DNA from: Apus apus
Lineage: Eukaryota; Chordata; Aves; Apodiformes; Apodidae
Direction of reading: 5' to 3'
NCBI RefSeq assembly: GCF_020740795.1
Contig: NC_067285.1
Coordinates: forward strand, 113,027,008-113,091,007
DNA length: 64,000 bases
Positions 1 to 11,450 of this stretch are shown in pieces. Below the pieces are notes generated by a model, which was given only the letters and a program-made list of their open reading frames with translations, was not told the DNA's origin and searched no databases. Every line of letters starts with the position of its first letter. The first letter of the stretch is position 1. The translations under genes were made by a program, and so were the position numbers.

Positions 1-759
1 CCAATCCACAGCAGCCTCAGTTGGTGTGGGCAGTTTCTCTGCACCTCTCCCACCCCGCATTTCCAAGCAATGTCCTCCCCTGCCCACCCACACAGCTCGT
101 CAGGGCCCTTGTCTCTGCACAGGGTCACTGCTGCAGCCTCTCATCTGGGCTCTTCTGATGCAAATTTGCCTTCGTTGCAGTCTGCAGGAATCATTTCAGC
201 TCCTTGCCTCGGTCAGACCAACAGTTTCTGTATTCTGATTCCCTTCTCACTGTTTCTCCCTGTGGAAGGAGGGAATAAGTGATTTGTCTTCCTTATCTAA
301 GGCCTCTATGCCCCTTCCCATCCCACCTCTGATCCCAACCCCACCTCCAGGCTCACCTGCTTCATGCTCTACAAGCTGCTGAATCTCCAACCCAGGAATC
401 TTGTGCTGTTTTCCCTGTCTGCAGGCTGAGAGAAGCCCCCAATCACCATCACGGCTTCAAAGCTCCCCTGCAAGCTCATCTTGTCCTGCAACACCTGCCA
501 AACCCCTTTGCCTCTGTTAGCTGGTCAGTAGACCTGCCCTGCCACGGTGACTCTCATGAGCTCATCACATCTTGGTGATTCTTGTGGTCTGTCTGCTGTG
601 GGGTTTTTACTTCTATTTCAATGGCAAAAGCTTTAGTTCACCCTCTGTGCATCATCTAGAGAAGTGTCCCACAGCAAGGACAGTGATTACTTGCTGCATA
701 CAAAGACCTGAAAGGAGGATGTAGGGAGGTGGGCTTCAGTCTCTTCTCCCAAGGAACAA
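1..759. other. Upstream non-coding DNA, no gene seen
   Basis: No open frame here resembles a known protein and no coherent splice pairs were found. There is a perfect octamer-type motif (ATGCAAAT) at 158-165, which is too short to mean much alone. The sequence is pyrimidine-rich with short C runs. I see no repeat that I can name. Confidence 0.5.
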
Positions 760-1022
760 GGAACAGAGAGGAAATGGCCTCACGTTGTGCCAGGGGGGGT
801 TTAGACTGGATCTTGGGAACCATTTCTTCCCCAAAGGGCTGTCAGGCCCTGGCCCAGGCTGCCCAGGGCAGGGGGGGAGTCCCCATCCCTGGAAGGGTTT
901 CCAAGCCCTGTAGATGAGGTGCTGAGGGACATGGGGCAGTGGTGGCCTTGGCAGGGCTGGGTTAACAGGTGGACTCAATGATCTGAAAGGCCTTTTCCAA
1001 GCAAAACTGTTCTATGATTCCA
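760..1022 (+). repeat. CR1 retrotransposon 3' fragment
   Basis: The fragment is a 5'-truncated CR1 tail in forward orientation. It carries the segment encoding the end of ORF2 ('CCCTGGCCCAGGCTGCCCAG') and then a tail reading 'GTGGACTCAATGATCTGAAA', ending in 'TTCTATGATTCCA'. It resembles the copy at 17590-17790 more than the other copies in the window, so both may belong to one subfamily. Confidence 0.85.
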
Positions 1023-2177
1023 TGTCCAGAAACCAAAGTTCAGCCTCACCTTGGCTGTCTCATTGGTGAGTGTGGATGAGCCAAATTTGCTTCTGTAGCC
1101 AGTGGCAGGACGTGGCCAGCACCCAGGTGAGATGACACTGATTTCCCAGGCTGAAGGACCAGGGTCCCACTGATGGTGGGCTCCACCACGGCCAGTCTGC
1201 TGTCCATAGGTCTGCCTAGAGGGATGAACTCCCACCTTGGCTCCAAAACTAACTTAGCTGGGGGGGGGGTCATGCCTTACAGAGCCTTTGGTGGCTTCAG
1301 CTGGTCTCAGGACTGGGTAGAGCCCAGCACAGGGTCACTAATTGTAAACCAGACTCATTAATGACCACACATAACTGGAAACCTCTTTAAACTGTGGTAT
1401 CTCAAGCTCTCTCTCCAAAGACTAGAACCTTCTGCCAGCCTCCTGCTGCCAAAACCCATCTGGTGGGAAAATTCCCCTTGGAAACCATCTTCTGCAAGTT
1501 AGGAAAGCCCCGTTGCTGAGACCCAAATGACACCTTTGTGCTCACCAGCAGCCAGGTGTGGTGCCCACTGCATCCCAAACAGAGCCAACCCCACACCCAG
1601 AGGTGACCCAGGAAGAACCTGCAGCATCAGGAGGCTCATGGGTGAAGGGAGTGAGTCTGGGGGAGCTCAGATCTGGGAAGGGTTTCAATGAAAACTCTCT
1701 CATCTCTTCCAAACTAACTTTTTTCTCCTTTTTTTTTATTTTTCCACCCCACTTTCAGCCACAAACTGGGAAAAAAAATCCTTCCAAAGATACTTTTCCA
1801 TTCAGCTGGAAAATATTTTTCCTCCCTGACTATTTCTTGCCTGTTTGATGAAGACAATTCTCAATTATTTGGAGACCGAGTTGAGATGAGTGAACAGAAA
1901 CAAGGGATATGATGCCACTTAGTGGAAACATAGTCAGATGATTATAAGGAAAAATATTCCAACCTTGGTGGTTCACATTTTTGGTCACCTCTACAAGAGG
2001 GTGTTCTTAATCCTGCTGTGCACTGGAGGCTTCCCAGCCAAAGAAAAGGGCTGCAAAACAGCCTGTGCTGTGCAAAGCCAGAATGAAAAGTTCTCCTTCC
2101 AATCCTGTAGCCTGAATTTTGCAGAAAAGTGGGGAAATCAGGGATGCAACCCGGCAGGATTGCCAACCATGGCCTGT
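1023..2177. other. Non-coding DNA upstream of the KY-like gene
   Basis: There is no convincing gene. It contains a G10 run near 1261 and a T-rich, A-rich stretch near 1720-1830. The open frames here are short and overlap on both strands. Confidence 0.5.
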
Positions 2178-2184
2178 GTGTGGT

Positions 2185-2303
2185 GCTTAGGGACGTGATT
2201 CCAGCACTGAACGGGTGGGTCAGGTCATGGTTGGTGGGTTTATGTTATGGTTGGACTTGATGATCATCAAGGTCTTTTCCAACCAGGATGATTCTGTGAT
2301 TCT
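2185..2303 (+). repeat. Short CR1 tail fragment
   Basis: Forward-oriented CR1 tail with 'GGTTGGACTTGATGATCATC' followed by 'TTCCAACCAGGATGATTCTG'. It abuts a longer forward CR1 that starts near 2306, so one element either inserted beside the other or they are parts of a rearranged copy. Confidence 0.75.
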
Positions 2304-2305
2304 CT

Positions 2306-2866
2306 ATCACCAGCTGTGTGACCAGCAGGGCAAGGGAGGAGATTGTCCCCCTCTGCTCCACTCTAGTGAGACCTCCCTGCAGGGCTGGGTCCAGTTCTGG
2401 AGCCTCCAACACAAGTCATAGACCTCTTAGAATGAGTCCAGAGGAGGCCACAAAGATGTCGCAAGGGCTGGAGCAGCTCTGCTCTGGAGACAGGCTGGGA
2501 GAGTTGGGGTGTTCAGCCTGGAGAAGAGAAGGCTCCAGGGAGACCTGAGAGCACCTTCCAGGGCCTGAAGGGGCTCCAGGAAAGCTGGGGAGGGGCTTGG
2601 GACAAGGGCAGGGAGTGAGAGGATGAGTGGAATAGTTTTAAGCTGGAAGAGGGGAGGTTTACATTAAATGTTAAGAAGCAATTCTTTGCTGTGAGGGTGG
2701 TGAGACCCTGGCCCAGGTTGCCCAGGGAAGCTGTGGCTGCCCCATCCCTGGCAGTGTTGAAGGGCAGGTTGGATGGGGCTTGGAGCAGCCTGGGCTGGTG
2801 AGACTTGGAACTAGATGATCTTGAAGGTGCCTTGCAACCCAAACCATTCTGTGATGTTATGATTCT
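2306..2866 (+). repeat. CR1 retrotransposon 3' fragment
   Basis: About 560 bp of the ORF2 C-terminal region and 3' tail in forward orientation. The conserved blocks 'CTCTGGAGACAGGCTGGGAG', 'GGCTCCAGGGAGACCTGAGA' and 'GGCAGGTTGGATGGGGCTTG' occur in the usual order, ending 'TTATGATTCTATGATAA'. The frame is broken by small indels. Confidence 0.9.
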
Positions 2867-3312
2867 ATGATAATAAGTTCAGGGCAGATGCAGATGATTG
2901 CAAAGGTGCTGTGAGTTGCTCCATGGGCTTCTCAGAAGACAATAAGATCTCTCCTAGCAGCACCAACAAGCAGAGAGGGAGAGGGGACCACCCTGCCAGC
3001 TCACTGGATAACTCTGCTCCTGGCTTTCCCCCGATCCATACTCAGGCAGAGTCAGGATGGTGAAATTCAAAGCTCAATAAAAACACCACGAAAGGTGCCC
3101 AGAACAAAACACCAACCTAAGCTGATAAGGCTGCACAACCTTCCATGGGCAGCTGCCCTCCCCAGGCAGGAGGGATGGACACAGGCCAGCACTGCTGCCC
3201 TGCCAAAGCCTGGCTGCTGATAAGAGAAAGCCTCTTAAAGCCTCTTATCTCTCCCCCCCCCAGTCCCTACACTGGGCAGAAGAGCCCAGCCTGCAGAAGC
3301 CTTGGTTGGCAG

Positions 3313-3354
3313 CAGCTGTGCTGTGTGTTGGCCAGTGCTTTGGAGTATTTTTAG
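3313..3354 (+). promoter_or_regulatory. E-box and MEF2-like site upstream of a TATA box
   Basis: An E-box CAGCTG lies at 3313-3318. At 3345-3354 the sequence GTATTTTTAG matches the MEF2 consensus (YTAWWWWTAR) at nine of ten positions. They sit about 110 and 75 bp upstream of the TATA box at 3426. E-box plus MEF2 is the classic arrangement of skeletal-muscle promoters, and KY-family proteins act in muscle. The sites are short, so the regulatory role is inference. Confidence 0.4.
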
Positions 3355-3425
3355 CTCTCCTGGCATTAGCAAGGTGCTAAAAAAAAAAAATTAAAACATT
3401 AAAGAGGGTCCTGATTTGGCAGGTG

Positions 3426-3433
3426 TATAAAAG
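3426..3433 (+). promoter_or_regulatory. TATA box of the KY-like gene (predicted)
   Basis: The sequence TATAAAAG at 3426-3433 is a consensus TATA box. Transcription would begin about 30 bp downstream, near 3456. A canonical donor (CAG|GTGAGT) follows at 3500, so a short first exon fits between them. No ATG lies between the expected start site and that donor. The link to the coding exons 3.4 kb away is inferred from order and strand only. Confidence 0.5.
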
Positions 3434-3455
3434 GGATGGGGCTCACTGGGGGCTG

Positions 3456-3499
3456 CCTGCCTTCTGCAGCCAGTGGGAGCCACAACGTGCCACGAGCAG
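3456..3499 (+). other. Predicted non-coding first exon, KY-like gene
   Basis: About 44 nt lie between the expected start site below the TATA box and the donor CAG|GTGAGT at 3500. The segment has no ATG and would be purely 5' UTR. The next exon has a good acceptor (pyrimidine tract then CACACAG) right before its ATG at 6938, so splicing 3499 to 6938 would place the start codon as the first triplet of exon 2. The exact 5' end is not determined. Confidence 0.4.
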
Positions 3500-4910
3500 G
3501 TGAGTAGGAACATCCCCCTCCCCCCAAGGCTCTGCCATCAGACCCCAAGCAGGCTGCTCTGGGGACACCTGCCACCACCCAGACCCACTGGGGATCGTTT
3601 CCCAGGGTTTTGTCACCTCTCTGCATTTATTCCCTCGGCTCCACCTCTTTCCTTGTCCACACAACAGCAGGACAAAGTGCCACCTCCCCAGGGTCCAGGG
3701 TGGCTCTGCTCAGCTGGTCTCTTGGAGGTCCTGCCCCCTCTCTTCTGACCACCTCCCTCACCCCAAACCCTCCACACCCCAGCAGCTCCTTTGCATTCCC
3801 CACAGGCTTTCCTTCCCCTCTCCACCCCCTGCCAGGCTGGTTACTGTGGGGGGAAGAAGCTGCAGAAGGGTCAGATGGTCTCTCTCCCCTCATCTGGAAA
3901 TTTTCCACTTAGTCCAGTACACCTCAGAGCTGCCACTATTGCAGCTGGGAGAGGCAAAGCAATTCCCCCACTCCCAGCATTTCAGCTGCACGCAGCTGCT
4001 GGTGGTAACGTTGCCCTGGGTGCTTTAAAATTGAATTTATCTGCTCAGAGCTAGTCAGGGCAGACCAAAATATCTGCCTGGGAACGTGAACTGAGAGCCT
4101 GCTGATACCACAACCATCCCTGGGAAGGCACAGGGTGCTTCTCCTTCAAACACCAGCAGCACCCAGCCCTTCTCCCACCTCTCCCCGAGCCCTCTGCAGC
4201 AGCAGCTCTGGGATGAAACATTCCCTCTGGAGCTGGTGCTTCATGGATTAAACCTCTTATCAGCTCCAGGGCACGACAGGATGTGGGGAAGGGACTGGGT
4301 AGTCTCTGGGTGGGAGCAGAGGTTGCAGTAAGATCAGGGTCCTCAAAGACCCATCCTCTCCAACCATGGATGAGATCTGTGGGGGAAAACAAGAAAGCAG
4401 CAGTCCCTTGTTATCCTCTTCTCCAAGTGATCTCAGGGACTTCTGAGCTGGTGGTTGTGGATGAAGCCTCCTGCCTAAGGCATGGGGAGAGGAAACTCCT
4501 TGAGGCTAATGTCAGGAGTGGGACATTGGTTTAAATTCCTTACAAAGCCACAGATATGGCTTTAAATAAGGCTTCAAACACAGTGATGTGGAATTGAAAT
4601 AAACCATTTGGGCTGAAGCCAAGTAAAATGTGCTCAGGTTAAAGAAATAAATCTGGGCAAGTGAGGGTTTTCACAGTTTCAGTCATCTGGAGTGAACTTG
4701 GTTTCTCCAGTATTTCTGAACCTGTGGCTAAGGGCTGAGGGTGCATCTTCCACCCCAGGCCCTACTCCCCTCCCAAATGTGCTCAGAAGGCACATTTGTG
4801 GAAGAATTTGGCTTAATGCCCCCAAGTCCCTCTGGAATATGATACATTTTGCAGGAGCAAGCCCTGCCAAGGCATGAGGAGAAAGGTGGGGCTCCTGGCA
4901 TCTGCTGGGA

Positions 4911-4926
4911 TATTTATTTATTTATT
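4911..4926. repeat. TTTA microsatellite
   Basis: Four tandem copies of a TTTA-type tetranucleotide. It is short and of no evident function. Confidence 0.8.
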
Positions 4927-5289
4927 GAGTTACCAGCTCTGGGTCATGTCAGGTAATGACTGTGGAGCATTCAGAAGTGGGGTCTCGTTGCTCACCTAGA
5001 AAGTGGCAGGCAAAAATCCCTCCCTGCAGGTGACAGTGAGTGTGGGTGCCTGGGGACAGGGGAGCAGCCTGGCAGCCCCTGCTGCTCACATACACAAGGA
5101 CAACTTGAAGGTGCCAACAGCTGGGCACCAACAACTCACCTCTCCAGGCTCAGATGTGGTCTTGGAGTAAATAAAGGACACAGAGACTCAGTGGGCTGTG
5201 CAGAACACAGCAGAGGGGTGGTTTGGGCTCCAGTGTGGCTGGCCTACAAAGGAGAACACCCCTTGACTTCAGGACCTATCTAGAGGGTG

Positions 5290-5690
5290 TAGAGTCATAG
5301 AATGGCTGAGGTTGGAAGGGACCTTCAAGATCATCAGGTTCCGACCCCCCTGCATGGGCAGGGACACCTCCCACCAGCCCAGGCTGCTCCAAGCCCCATC
5401 CAACCTGCCCTTCAACACTGCCAGGGATGGGGCAGCCCCAGCTTCCCTGGGCAACCTGTTCTGGTGCCTTCCTGCCCTCATGGGGAAGAATTTCTTCCTA
5501 ACGTCTGACCTAAATCTCCCCTCTCTCGGTTTAAAACAATCACCCCTTGTCCTGTCACTGCCCTCTCTAGTGAAAAGCCCCTCCCCAGCTTTCCTGGAGC
5601 CCCTTCAGGCACTGGAAGGTGCTCTAAGGTCTCCCTGGAGCCTTCTCTTCTCCAGGCTGAACACCCCATCTCCCTCAGCCTGTCTTAGCA
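5290..5690 (-). repeat. CR1 retrotransposon 3' fragment
   Basis: Reverse-oriented CR1 of about 400 bp. It starts with the inverted tail 'GTCATAGAATGGCTGAGGTT' and runs back into the ORF2 C-terminal coding region, breaking off at 'CAGCCTGTCTTAG'. The frame is degraded. Confidence 0.9.
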
Positions 5691-6937
5691 GCAGAGGCAC
5701 ATGTCCTTCCAGTGGGGAATTCTCTGCATTAACTCACTGGTGCTGTTTGCACCCTCTCCATGTTTGTATGCACATGTATGTACTAACAGGAAAAAAAAAA
5801 TAAAATGTACAAGCACGGAGTGGTCACAATCTCTTCTCCCTGCTGGAGAAGGTTGTCCTACCTCTGCAATCCTCAACCCCAAGGAAGGAGGGGAAAAAGC
5901 CAGGGTAGCAGAGAGAGGGATGAGTGACATCCTGCTTTCCTGGAGGAGAGAGGCCAGTGCCCCACTGCAGCTGTTGAAAACCCAGCCTGGGAGATGCTGG
6001 ATGAGTACAGAGAGTGACATTTCTGGGCTGCACTACAGTGGCTCACAGCAGGCTCTGCTGTTTGCATTGCACAAATAGTCATTTCTTGATTAAAAACAAC
6101 AGCAGCAAATAGAAGCTAAACCAAGATGAAACCAGCCAGCGCTGCACAGATGTGGAGGGCATGCAAGAGCTGCCTCTGCCCACGGCTTTAACCCCAAAAA
6201 ACCCTCATCAATCTCGGATTGCACCTTTCCTTCCACCCTTTCACACATTTTCTCCTGCACGTTTCTCACTCCCTGCACCTACGTTTGAAATGCAAAGCCA
6301 TCATGACATTTTGCTGCAGAGCCTGAATGGCAGAAGTGAATCTGAGCAAAACACAAAAGACACTGAGTGGGAGGTGAGGGTCCTGCTAAAGGAAAGATTC
6401 TTCTGGCAGATGTCCCCTTCTGGGACACCAAAACACTAATGATATTAATTCTTTGTTCTCCTTGATTCCTGACCCTGGAGGTGAGGAGAACTATGAGATT
6501 AGTCCTGGTTTCCTGGAGGGAAACTGAGGCACACCCCGATTCCCTGCAGCCACTTACTGACCCTTCTGACACAGACAAATATTTTCTTGCCATTTCTTTT
6601 TCATCCATTTCCATTCCCTTCTGGTGCCAAGATATAACAGCTCCAGCCCACCACTGAGTCTCCAGCTACCCAAAAAACCCAATGTTTTTTGCACTTGGAA
6701 ACAAGCCAGGGGTTTCTCTGTGGCATTGCCATCCACCTTTCTTCTGGAATTAGGAAACAAATCAGTGTTTTTAGCTCAACCCAGCTGAGCAAATCCCAAT
6801 TTTCTATAATTAAGCTCAGAGAAAGGCAGGCCCTGAAGTAATCAGTGCAGAGTGCATTCTTGTTTTGAAAAGAGAAATCATCTGTCTTTCCATCTGCAGA
6901 CCTCTGTGGTTTCTTCACCCCCTTTCCCACCACACAG

Positions 6938-7576
6938 ATGAAGACCAGCTATGACAGAGGCACGTCATCCCAATCCCAGACTATCAAAGCAAAAGAGCCA
7001 GTTCCCTCCCATCGCTCCAGGAGTGGCAACCACCGTGACAAACAAACCACCCAAAGCACATCAAGATGGGCCCATCCCAGGAGCCATGGAGAAAACACGA
7101 TGTCATCCCAGGCAGGAACCATCTTACCTGGCTGGAGGGAAGCTCAGATGTCAGATGTCTGCAATGGCAACTTTCCCCTGGGACATGGTTCTGAAGAGAT
7201 CAGCTGCAAGACCTCAGAGAAACTCCCCCCCCGAGTCACCAGCATGAACAAGAACAAGGAGAGGGTGCTAAAGAAAACCTCATCTGCACAAAAAGTAAGA
7301 GATGAGCTCAAGGATTCCCCCTCCAAGGCCGTTTTCACATTTTGGGCAAACAAAGTTAACAACAGCAGTGAAAGGGCTACCTGCCAGAAGCTGCTGCAGA
7401 AGTCCACCAGGACCATGGGAAGCTGCTCTCCAGCCCTCCTTCCCAAGGAAAGGCTTAGCAGCTTGGAAGAAGAGAAGCAGGCTAAAAATCCCCAGAGAAA
7501 GACCAGGAGAGACCTCTTCTCTGACTTGAAGGTTTTCAGCCACATAGACACCCATGTGCTACAAGTGAGCCAGCAG
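6938..7576 (+). CDS. KY-like protein, first coding exon (residues 1-213)
   Basis: This is the start of an 858-residue kyphoscoliosis-peptidase-like protein rebuilt from six phase-compatible exons. KY-family proteins are muscle cytoskeletal proteins (KY is Z-disc associated and binds filamin C) with a transglutaminase-like domain. This exon encodes a basic, Ser/Lys/Arg-rich, probably disordered N-terminus. It closes with a conserved-looking segment, KVFSHIDTHVLQVSQQ, at about residues 198-213, matching in position the segment before the catalytic domain of KY. The ATG at 6938 directly follows an acceptor (TTTCCCACCACACAG) and is the only reasonable start. The exon ends at CAG|GTAGGT in phase 0. 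Conservation of the N-terminal 190 residues cannot be judged here, so this is the least certain exon. Confidence 0.7.
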
Positions 7577-7899
7577 GTAGGTTCTGGTGTCCTTCATCAG
7601 GAACACAGATGGTGCATCAGCAGATCCACATCCTAACACTCAACTTTGTACTGTGTGCTCTGATGACAGCATTGACAAGGTGATGCCTTGCAGCAAAATT
7701 AGAGCATCTCACAAGGCCCTGGGCTGTGAGTTTGTCTTAACTATGGCCAAAGATCATCCTGCTACCTCTGAAGATCTATCTTCTGCCCACCCAGGGGAAC
7801 ACTGTTGCCCATTTCCAGCCAGCACTGGTGTGTAGCTGCAGTATGCAGCACTTGCTGGGACTCACCATGTAAAAATGGGAAGAAGGGTTGTGAAACCAG

Positions 7900-8078
7900 A
7901 AGAATGACAGGATGGTTTGGGTGGGAAGGGACCTTTAAAGCTCATCTAGTCCAACCCCCCTGCTGTCAGCAGGGACATCTTCAACTCGATAAGGTTGCTC
8001 AGGGCCCCATCCAACCTGATTTTGAATGTGTCCCAGGATAGAGCTTCTACCACCTCTCTGGGCAACTCATTGCAGTGA
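7900..8078 (-). repeat. CR1 tail fragment
   Basis: Reverse CR1 tail of about 180 bp, diverged. It belongs to the type whose coding end reads 'AGGTTGCTCAGGGCCCCATC' in the inverted sense, shared with the copies at 9100, 34012 and 56540. Its inner end is lost beyond 'CTCTCTGGGCAACTC'. Confidence 0.8.
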
Positions 8079-9097
8079 ATATTGTGATGGGGAATTTTTT
8101 TCTCAGGGTCCCCAAAGGGATTTGCAGTGGGGTGGAGGGACCTCGGGAACCTTTCTAAGGAAGGCTGCAGGGGTGGAGAGAAAAGGACTCAGACCACAGG
8201 ATGCCCTGAGGCAGCACAGGTTGTGTTTAGTTTGCCTGGGAGCAGGTGAGACAAAGTCATTCCTGAATAAAAAGCACGCAGAGCCAGGTATAATTACATG
8301 GTCTGGCTGTGTCCACCAACCCCTTCATGGCTTTGGCAGCCCAAGTTCTGCTTTCTTTATCTTAAGCAGGAACCATCAGTTGTGTCCTCATTTCAGACCG
8401 TCTGCCTCCTATATGATGCTCCCTCTTCCTGGATGCTGAGGACCAGAAGGGGAGCTTTGAATTTTGTAATTCCTTCCTGTTACCTGAAGCAGGCACTGCT
8501 GGGGTGATTTCTCCCCCAGGGTCAATAAAATTTGCCTGGGCAGTGAGTGCTGAGCCAAGGCAGGGTTTGCAGCTCACACCCCAAGTTGAGAGCGAGAGCC
8601 AAGAGGCACAAGGAATAACTGTGCTCTCTGTTATTTTGGAAACCTGTCATTTGTACCTAGCCTGAGGCTAACCTCCCTTGGGAAGAAGGATGCTTTGAGG
8701 ATTTCAGAGTCTACCTACTCTATTAAAAAGAGAAGAGAGAAGGAGGGAGCAGGAAGGTAGGAAAAAGAGGGTAATAAACAACCAAAAATACCTTCAAGGC
8801 AGTGGGAACAACTTGTTTCCCTCAAAGCACCCTCTGCACTAAAACCTGGTGCACTTCATCTCTTCCTCTTAGCCATGAATCCTTGGTGCCAAGAGCAGCA
8901 GCAGAGCAGTTCACTGACCACATCTGAGTAGAGTCTTGCACCTCTGGTGGTGGCCACTGCTCAGCCAGTGGTGCCATGAGGACATGAGGTTGTCCCCTCT
9001 CCCCATGCACCAAGCTCTGCTGCCAGTCCCCAGCGAGGAGGAGGTTGATGGGAGAGCCCCAGGCAGTGCAGGCACAAAGCCAAAACTCTTCCCTGGC

Positions 9098-9395
9098 CAT
9101 AGAACCATAGAAGAATTTGGGCTGGAAAAAAGCTTTAAAGCTCATCCAGTCCAACTAGACCAGGTTGCTCAGAGCCCCATCCAACCTGACCTGGAACGTT
9201 TCCATTGATGGGGCATCTCCCACCTCTCTGGACAACCTGGGCCAGGGCTTCACCACCCTCACTATAAAAAATGTCTTGCTAATATCTGGTCAGAATCTCC
9301 CCCCATCTTGTAGTTTAAAACCATCACCCCTTGCCTTGTCACTCTGTTTGTCCCCATCTTTCTTGTAGGCCCACTTTTAGTATTGAAAGGCCTGG
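9098..9395 (-). repeat. CR1 retrotransposon 3' fragment
   Basis: Reverse copy beginning 'CATAGAACCATAGAAGAATT' and running about 300 bp into the ORF2 end. It has 'CAACCTGGGCCAGGGCTTCA' and then diverged remnants to about 'ATTGAAAGGCCTGG'. Confidence 0.85.
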
Positions 9396-9955
9396 CCCTT
9401 TAGGAGTAGCCCACAGACTGCTCGTGTGCATCTGCCTCAACCCTGTGAAAAAGTCTTGGCAGGATCATTGCTCAGGTGGTTTTGGAGCAAATGGCCTCAT
9501 CCATCAACCCCAAACACTCTGGAGTAGCCAGAAGCTACTGCAACACAAGATGTTTGACCCATCCCTGAAGGGTCCTCAGGCAACAGTTGGGACCAGGATT
9601 ACTTGGGAACACTGCAGCTCTCAACCTAGGTCCTAATTTTTACCATCTCTGACTGAAACAAAGAACAGCAAGGACTTGGGCTGAGTTTACAACAAGATGA
9701 GCCACCAGGAAAGCAGGCAGACAAACTTTTAATAGGTGTGTACTAATATTTTTGTCCTTGGGAATAAATCATATTATTCATTTGCCTAGAAGCTGCACAC
9801 TCCTAACAACCTCATGACAGAAATGCAGGGACCAGCAGGAGTACCAGCATTTTGAAACAGGTGCTCTCCTGGGCACATGGTCATTTTTAAATCCACTTTC
9901 CAAGGAAAATCTTCAGCCATTACAAATGCACCATTTCCCACAAGGAAAAAGAACC

Positions 9956-10108
9956 CTAGACTCATGGAATGGTTTGGGTTGGAAGGGACCTTTGAGATCA
10001 TCTAGTCCCAACCCCCTGCATGGGCAGGGACACCTCCCACCAGCCCAGGTTGCTCCAAGCCCCATCCAACCTGCCCTTCAACACTGCCAGGGATGGGGCA
10101 GCCACAAA
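9956..10108 (-). repeat. Short CR1 tail fragment
   Basis: Reverse copy of only about 150 bp, very close in sequence to those at 13336 and 29433. It is cut at 'GATGGGGCAGCCACA' and followed by an A-rich stretch. Confidence 0.88.
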
Positions 10109-10686
10109 TTCAAAAAATGAGAAATTCAAAAAAGAAGGAAAATTCCATCTCAGTGAAACTATCATATAGATGGTTGGGGCAGGAAAGTCACCGAGGAATG
10201 AAAGAAGCAGGGTCAGGAGCCTGGAGAAATGAGCTGGGCTAAATTTAACTTGGTGAAAGAAAAGACTGCTGCTAAAAATACTTGTGCTGCCACAAAAGGG
10301 GGAAGAGCCCAGAGCTGAGAATGCATGAATGGGAGGAAAAGGGCAGAAAAGCTTTCCTTGGGGTCAGGTATGAGTTAAAAAGTTAGTGACATTTTAATGG
10401 TAGCGGGGAAAAAGTCTTCTCTCCACCCATTTAGGTGCTTGGGTTTGAGTGAGGCCTCAAGAAAAGCATCTGAGCCACAGGTCTGGCCCTCTTCTGCATT
10501 AATGCACTGAGATGTTCTTCTGCAAGGCTGGAAACCTCCTGTCACTGGTTAAGTGTGGCAGAGTAGCACCACTGGAGAGACTCACCTCTAGGACAAGACC
10601 TTCTGGGCCATAGGACAAGTTGAACCAGATCAGGCACCAGAGCAATGACACTTTATGTCCCAACAGGCTGCTCCAAAGGAATAGGA

Positions 10687-10830
10687 GATCACAGAATCAT
10701 AGAAGGGTTTGGGTTGGAAGGGACCTTCAAGATCATTCAGTTCCAACCCCCCTGCATGGGCAGGGACACCTCCCACCAGCCCAGGTTGCTCCAAGCCCCA
10801 TCCAACCTGGCCTGGAATGCCACCTTCATT
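10687..10830 (-). repeat. Short CR1 tail fragment
   Basis: Reverse copy of about 145 bp starting 'ATCACAGAATCATAGAAGGG'. It is interrupted after the 'CCCCATCCAACCTG' block, with a few further bases of weak similarity. Confidence 0.85.
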
Positions 10831-11080
10831 CCTCTCAACTTGTAGCTCCAGACCTCAGGCTTTTAGAAAACCATGCCTAGGAAAACAGGGGAAACTCCCT
10901 GTTCTACCACAGACAGTATTTTTGCATCTTAAATTCTGAGGAGGAAAAAAAAAATAAATAGCTTTTGGGGTTTTGTGGTTCTACATTTTCTTTCCAGTGA
11001 GCCCATCGTGTGGAGTAGTCACTCACCCACTCCACAGTGACACCCAGATTCCCCTCAACTTACTGTCCTCTCCATTGCAG

Positions 11081-11198
11081 CTGAAATCCAGGCCCACCAG
11101 CTTGTCCATCCAGGCCATCGTTCCCCTGATCACTGCCAAATCCCAGAGCAAGCTGGAGATGCTGAGGGCAATCTGGTTCTGGCTCTGCCACAACATTG
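11081..11198 (+). CDS. KY-like protein, exon with start of transglutaminase-like domain
   Basis: This 118-nt exon encodes residues 214-252 plus one base of codon 253. It contains the segment KLEMLRAIWFWLCHNI, the hallmark helix of KY-family transglutaminase-like domains (LExxRAIWxWxCHxIEYD). The acceptor is TCCATTGCAG and the donor is ATTG|GTAAGT, both strong. The exon ends in phase 1 and joins AA of the next exon to give Glu253, restoring the family motif 'NIEYD'. The junction and motif together make this a confident exon. Confidence 0.92.
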
Positions 11199-11301
11199 GT
11201 AAGTCTGGTCCCACTCTTTTGCAGAGACATGAAAAGCCTTTTCTTTATGTGCCACCTCCAGGGTTTAGGCTCCTCATGCCCTTCAGAGTAGAGACTCCAC
11301 A

Positions 11302-11372
11302 GTGTAGAATCATGGAATCACAGATTCTGGTTGGAAAAGACCTGTAGGATCATCAGGTCCAACTGTATTCCT
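11302..11372 (-). repeat. CR1 tail remnant
   Basis: About 70 bp of reverse CR1 tail ('ATCATGGAATCACAGATTCT', then 'GATCATCAGGTCCAACTG'). It lies head to head with a forward tail remnant at 11395-11450. Confidence 0.65.
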
Positions 11373-11394
11373 ACTTCAGGAAACGTTCCTCTCT

Positions 11395-11450
11395 TGAACA
11401 TCCTTGATGATCTTCAAGGTCCCTTCCAACGAGGGTGATTCTATCAGTTT
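11395..11450 (+). repeat. CR1 tail remnant
   Basis: About 55 bp of forward CR1 tail ('TTGATGATCTTCAAGGTCCC', then 'GGGTGATTCTATCAG'). Both this and the opposing remnant lie between catalytic-domain exons. Confidence 0.65.

Larger units (their letters stand above)
3500..6937 (+). other. Predicted intron 1 of the KY-like gene
   Basis: This 3.4-kb stretch holds one reverse CR1 (5290-5690), a short TTTA microsatellite at 4911-4926, and otherwise unremarkable DNA. I found no coding exon with convincing splice sites. Near 6500 the phrase GAAACTGAGGCAC resembles the 5' part of MIR-type SINEs, but no longer match could be followed. Confidence 0.4.
7577..11080 (+). other. Intron 2 of the KY-like gene
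   Basis: A 3.5-kb intron bounded by CAG|GTAGGT and a strong acceptor (TCCTCTCCATTGCAG). It carries four reverse CR1 fragments, listed separately. I found no extra exon that would fit the phase-0 junction. Confidence 0.7.

Noticed and set aside
158-165. Perfect octamer ATGCAAAT
   Set aside because: A single 8-bp match is expected by chance about once per window and no promoter elements surround it.
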